This document shows, piece by piece, positions 59,727-62,339 of a DNA stretch of 62,339 nt. A model generated the notes under the pieces. The model saw only the letters and a list, made by a program, of their open reading frames with translations, was not told the origin of the DNA and did no database searches. Both the position numbers and the translations under genes were made by a program. Location: contig JAFYUZ010000101.1 in assembly GCA_017549365.1 (NCBI GenBank), positions 1-62,339 on the forward strand, written 5' to 3'. The DNA is from Clostridia bacterium (GTDB lineage Bacteria > Bacillota > Clostridia > Oscillospirales > CAG-382). The stretch's first letter is position 1; each line of letters opens with the position of its first letter.

Positions 59727-61178
59727 ATGAAAAAATTTTTATTGTGCTTGTTCCTCGTTTTTACACTTTTTATTTCAGCTTGTTCGCATAGACATTCTTT
59801 CGGTGATATAAAGACAACCGAGCCAACCTGCACCCTCAACGGATATCGATACAGGATCTGCAGTTCGTGCAAAGAGGTTGAATATGTCGAAAGCGTTTCG
59901 GCCCTTGGACACAAGGTGGACGAGTATTTCAATGACATAAGATTTCAGACAAGCTACGGATACTGCACAGAATGCGATATAAAGCTTTCTGACGGCGAAT
60001 ACGAGCCTCCGAAGGGAATTGACCGCCTTTATATCCAAGGCATTCCCGACGGCACCATGATCCCTGTGGACGTCACATATTTTGACGGCGAAACGCAATA
60101 TAAGATATACGGCAGTATCTCAAAGGACGGCAACGAGTCAAACGCCTATTCAAAAAAAGATTACGACATATATCTTTTTGCGAATGACGACCGAACCGAG
60201 CCGTTTGTTATGAATCCCGATGCATCTCTTTCGCCTTATGACAGATATGCTTTGAAATCCGAGTATGCAGACAAAAGCGCGTCGCGAAATTTGACGGCAT
60301 CCGCCATCTGGTCCGCCGTCACCGCAACGAGAAATAAAATAGACAAAAACCTTGCTCAACTTCCGGGGTACGGAGCAGATGCGGGTTTTCCCGTGCTGTT
60401 TTATACAAACAATAATTACAAGGGCATATATAATCTTTGCAAACCCAATGACGAGACTCTTTTTGGCATCGACAACCCCGAAACGCAGGCTTTGATATAT
60501 ACCTTCCCGTTTTTCGGCACCTTTGATTTCCGATATCAAAAAAGCTCTGACGGATTTGTACCTTGCCAGGTGATTTATCCGAAGGATGAAGAAAAAATGC
60601 AAAGCGCCAAACAGCGTTTCCTTGATTTTAGCGATTTTGTGCTCAACTGCGATGATGCCGAATTCAAAGAGCAGATCGAAAATGTGCTTGACGTTGATGC
60701 GGCAATAGATTATCTCATTTGTGTCTATGCCTTCGGTGCTGATTTAAACGTGGATCTGTTTTGCAACTGGGTGACCTATGATGGCAAAAAATGGATTCCG
60801 TCGATGTATAATCTTACTCACACCTTTGGAATCAAGCAGACGGGCGAATACGTTTCGGCAAACGATTCGGTAAAGCCTTCTTTTTCCGATGGCAAGCTTT
60901 TGTCGGGCACAGACAACGCGTTGTGGGAAAAACTGTGCAGAAATTTTTCAAAGGAAATAATCGAAAGATACACATTTCTTCGTCAATCGGTGCTGAATCC
61001 CGATAATATAAAGGCCGTTTTTGAAAGCAATGCACTTAAAATATCCGACGAAGTTTATTTGTCGGAATTCGACGAATACCCCGAAAAACATTATTTTTCG
61101 GGTAAATATGCTGCACAAGGTGTTTTCGAATGGTCGCAGGAAAGGTTTGCAATTCTTGACGAAGTGCTTTTAAAATAA
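59727..61178 (+). CDS. CotH-like lipoprotein with Cys/His motif
   Basis: A 483-residue lipoprotein with lipobox FISAC (lipid Cys about 18). Residues about 20-95 hold Cys pairs and His (HRHSFGD, CTLNGYRYRICSSCKE, LGHKVDEYF, YCTECDIK). The rest follows the upstream gene in layout: YDIYLFANDDRTEP, LLYTNNNYKGIYNLCKP and LICVYAFGADLNVDLFCNWVTYDGKKWIPSMYN, as in CotH-type proteins. It is a divergent paralogue of the gene before it, 14 bases downstream. The pair probably acts at the cell surface. ATG at 59727 follows AGGAAG. Confidence 0.7.
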   Translation: MKKFLLCLFLVFTLFISACSHRHSFGDIKTTEPTCTLNGYRYRICSSCKEVEYVESVSALGHKVDEYFNDIRFQTSYGYCTECDIKLSDGEYEPPKGIDRLYIQGIPDGTMIPVDVTYFDGETQYKIYGSISKDGNESNAYSKKDYDIYLFANDDRTEPFVMNPDASLSPYDRYALKSEYADKSASRNLTASAIWSAVTATRNKIDKNLAQLPGYGADAGFPVLFYTNNNYKGIYNLCKPNDETLFGIDNPETQALIYTFPFFGTFDFRYQKSSDGFVPCQVIYPKDEEKMQSAKQRFLDFSDFVLNCDDAEFKEQIENVLDVDAAIDYLICVYAFGADLNVDLFCNWVTYDGKKWIPSMYNLTHTFGIKQTGEYVSANDSVKPSFSDGKLLSGTDNALWEKLCRNFSKEIIERYTFLRQSVLNPDNIKAVFESNALKISDEVYLSEFDEYPEKHYFSGKYAAQGVFEWSQERFAILDEVLLK

Positions 61179-61255
61179 TTTTTTTGTATAATAAAAATTA
61201 TTTCTGCAATAATAGTTTCAGGACATAAACTCCCGAAAAAGAAAGGAAGAATAAA

Positions 61256-61588
61256 ATGCCTGAAATTACCTGCAGTGCACGAAAATGTGCATATAACACA
61301 AAAGGATATTGCGAAAGAGAAACTGTAAAAATCGATGTGGACGATTGCAGCGACTACAACGGATGCACCTGTTGCGACAGTTTTGTTGACGGCGAAAAAT
61401 CTGCCGACAGAAACTGTTGTTCCTGCACAAACTGCGCGGGCGACCAAGCAGAGGTCGAATGTTTTGCCACCGACTGCATTTACAACGAAAATATGGAATG
61501 CAGTGCCGATTATATCAGCATTGAAGGATCGGGGGCAGGGTGTACCACAGATACCTTCTGCGATACCTTCCGAACAAAACACAACTGA
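61256..61588 (+). CDS. DUF1540 protein with two cysteine-rich domains
   Basis: A 110-residue protein with two copies of DUF1540 (about 3-42 and 67-106). Each has ordered Cys residues (CSARKCAYNTKGYC; CFATDCIYNENMEC), suggesting metal binding. Spacing CxxCC and CCSCTNC pairs lie between them. Such proteins are common in spore-forming Clostridia. Function is unknown. It is preceded by AAAGGAAG. A TATAAT at 61187-61192 upstream has only a weak -35. Confidence 0.88.
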   Translation: MPEITCSARKCAYNTKGYCERETVKIDVDDCSDYNGCTCCDSFVDGEKSADRNCCSCTNCAGDQAEVECFATDCIYNENMECSADYISIEGSGAGCTTDTFCDTFRTKHN

Positions 61589-61598
61589 ATTTTAAAAA

Positions 61599-61640
61599 CA
61601 AAAAGACTATGTTGCACATTTTGCAAACATAGTCTTTGTT
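61599..61640. terminator. Bidirectional terminator
   Basis: AAAGACTATGTT and its complement around a loop of about 12 bases, T-rich on both sides, between convergent genes. Confidence 0.85.
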
Positions 61641-61641
61641 T

Positions 61642-62031
61642 TTATTTTTTTCTTAATTGGTTAAGCGAGATGCAGGCAATACCGATGCCTGCCATGCCAA
61701 AACCCGAATGTACGTCTGTTTTTCCGAGTATCGAAAGAACAACAAGCGCAACTCCCATGGCAAGGGGAAGTGCCGAAAGTATAAGCCCTACGATATCATC
61801 TTTTTTGCCCGTTTGTTGGCAGGGCACGCTTTTTGCACTCAAAAGATCGTCGGTGGAAATCCCAAAAAGCTCTGCTATCTGCGGTATCAATGCCGTGTCG
61901 GGGTAGGCGAGATCTCGTTCCCATTTTGAAACTGCCTTGTCTGTGATCCCCAAAATTTCGGCAAGCTCTTTTTGCGTCATTCCTTTTTCTTTTCTCAGAT
62001 TGCTGATTATCTGACCCATACTTTCTTTCAT
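61642..62031 (-). CDS. XRE family regulator with membrane segments
   Basis: A 129-residue protein. Residues about 7-62 form the XRE helix-turn-helix (ISNLRKEKGMTQKELAEILG, ITDKAVSKWERDLAYPD). Residues about 80-122 hold two membrane helices. This arrangement is common among small clostridial regulators tied to neighbouring transporter or bacteriocin genes, but none is visible here. A -35/-10 pair with a 17-base spacer is upstream. Confidence 0.88.
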   Translation of the reverse strand: MKESMGQIISNLRKEKGMTQKELAEILGITDKAVSKWERDLAYPDTALIPQIAELFGISTDDLLSAKSVPCQQTGKKDDIVGLILSALPLAMGVALVVLSILGKTDVHSGFGMAGIGIACISLNQLRKK

Positions 62032-62063
62032 AAAAAACTCTCCTTGCTTCGTGTATATGCTAT

Positions 62064-62092
62064 ATTTTACCGCCTTTTTCTTAAAAAATCAA
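62064..62092 (-). promoter_or_regulatory. Promoter of the XRE membrane regulator
   Basis: On the minus strand TTGATT (62092-62087) and TAAAAT (62069-62064) have a 17-base spacer. Confidence 0.65.
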
Positions 62093-62141
62093 CCGAATCT
62101 CGGTAGAGTTTAGTAAACTTTGGGAAGAATAGGGCAAATTT

Positions 62142-62167
62142 AAAGGCTGACCGCACGGTCAGCCTTT
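62142..62167. terminator. Perfect 12-bp hairpin, possible terminator of a minus-strand transcript
   Basis: AAAGGCTGACCG (62142-62153) and its exact complement (62156-62167) around a two-base loop. On the minus strand the following bases are A/T-rich but not a clean T run. It may end a transcript entering from beyond the window. Confidence 0.6.
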
Positions 62168-62218
62168 GCTATATAGAATAAAAAAGCAATAACACAAGCA
62201 ATAACAACCTAAAAATTG

Positions 62219-62262
62219 CGGGCACTGCTCCCCCTTGTTCAGGGAATAGCGGTGCCTTTTTG
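62219..62262 (+). terminator. Hairpin with T run in the gene-free end region
   Basis: GGCACTGCT (62221-62229) pairs with AGCGGTGCC (62248-62256, one G-U pair), enclosing a second small CCC/GGG stem, then five T. The 62032-62339 stretch otherwise contains no gene I can support. Confidence 0.5.
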
Positions 62263-62339
62263 CCTGCAAAATAACCATTTGGTCTCCCATAAATAACGAG
62301 ATTGTTTTTTTCGATATGCTACAATTTATTTGTAAACTC

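Noticed and set aside
62165..62284. Minus-strand frame of about 39 codons starting near 62282
   Set aside because: Too short to judge, hydrophobic Cys-rich tail, ends within a hairpin and has no recognised relative; kept only as an observation.
1..62339. Alternative genetic code with UGA as a sense codon
   Set aside because: Many genes end cleanly at UGA with a terminator or overlapping start (for example 9268, 10263, 37980, 38990), so UGA is a normal stop outside oadA.
1..62339. CRISPR array, insertion sequence, integrase or phage structural genes
   Set aside because: No regularly spaced repeats, transposase or integrase motifs were seen; the lone amidase and small HTH genes are not enough for a prophage.

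Overview
The window looks like a chromosomal segment of a strictly anaerobic, low-to-mid GC Clostridia-type Firmicute, probably an uncultured gut-type relative of the Oscillospiraceae. The support is indirect: a Na+-pumping oxaloacetate decarboxylase, rubrerythrin, QueT, DUF6472 and DUF1540 proteins, strong AGGAGG ribosome binding sites, near-consensus sigma-A promoters with 17-base spacers, and hairpin-plus-T terminators. I see no insertion sequence, prophage, CRISPR array, rRNA or replication origin. All calls come from reading the sequence and from recalled family signatures; no search was run.

Layout. 1-2.7 kb (minus): oxaloacetate decarboxylase operon (OadG-like, biotin carrier, OadB, start of OadA). 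OadB carries an added secreted domain, and OadA has an in-frame UGA at codon 47. 2.9-11.1 kb: an AraC regulator and an ADP-ribosylglycohydrolase-like protein, then a PocR-AraC regulator divergent from a tight sugar operon (isomerase, FGGY kinase, DUF4432 mutarotase-like protein, class II aldolase). 11.1-20.2 kb (minus): two-rubredoxin rubrerythrin; a long run of housekeeping genes (hydrolase, methyltransferase, cinA C-terminal domain, thiI, membrane protein, MBL hydrolase, MATE exporter, DUF6472) headed by queT under a class I preQ1 riboswitch; and an amidase. 20.4-23.9 kb: an amino-acid ABC transporter whose permease has a large extra domain, plus a small HTH protein.

24-45.2 kb is a carbohydrate catabolic region: GH28-like beta-helix with a FucU mutarotase; Gfo/Idh oxidoreductase; an uncharacterised five-gene cluster (hypothetical, GHL10-like TIM barrel, MBL hydrolase, alkaline-phosphatase-like, FliB-like); GH36 alpha-galactosidase with a GNAT; esterase and phosphoesterase; an AraC regulator divergent from an operon with a type I dehydroquinase-like protein, three oxidoreductases, a GH106-like glycosidase and an AraM-like dehydrogenase. 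The glycosidases show no signal peptide and no sugar transporter is visible in the window, so these look like cytoplasmic routes for sugars imported by carriers encoded elsewhere.

45.3-62.3 kb: two tRNA-Ser genes, a CNNM/HlyC-type CBS protein, an 869-residue solute-binding lipoprotein with an Ala-rich helical domain, proBAC, a CapD/WbpM-type nucleotide-sugar dehydratase, HAD phosphatase, DMT transporter, pyrophosphatase, sugar isomerase-like TIM barrel, two CotH-like surface proteins, a DUF1540 protein and an XRE membrane regulator.

Most worth checking: the UGA in oadA with a possible hairpin after it and a pseudoknot-like leader before it; the added extracytoplasmic domains on OadB and on the ABC permease; the dehydroquinase-like/oxidoreductase/glycosidase operon, which could be an oxidative glycoside-cleavage route; and the uncharacterised cluster at 27.5-32.1 kb with its repeated GGACA/TGTCC dyads.
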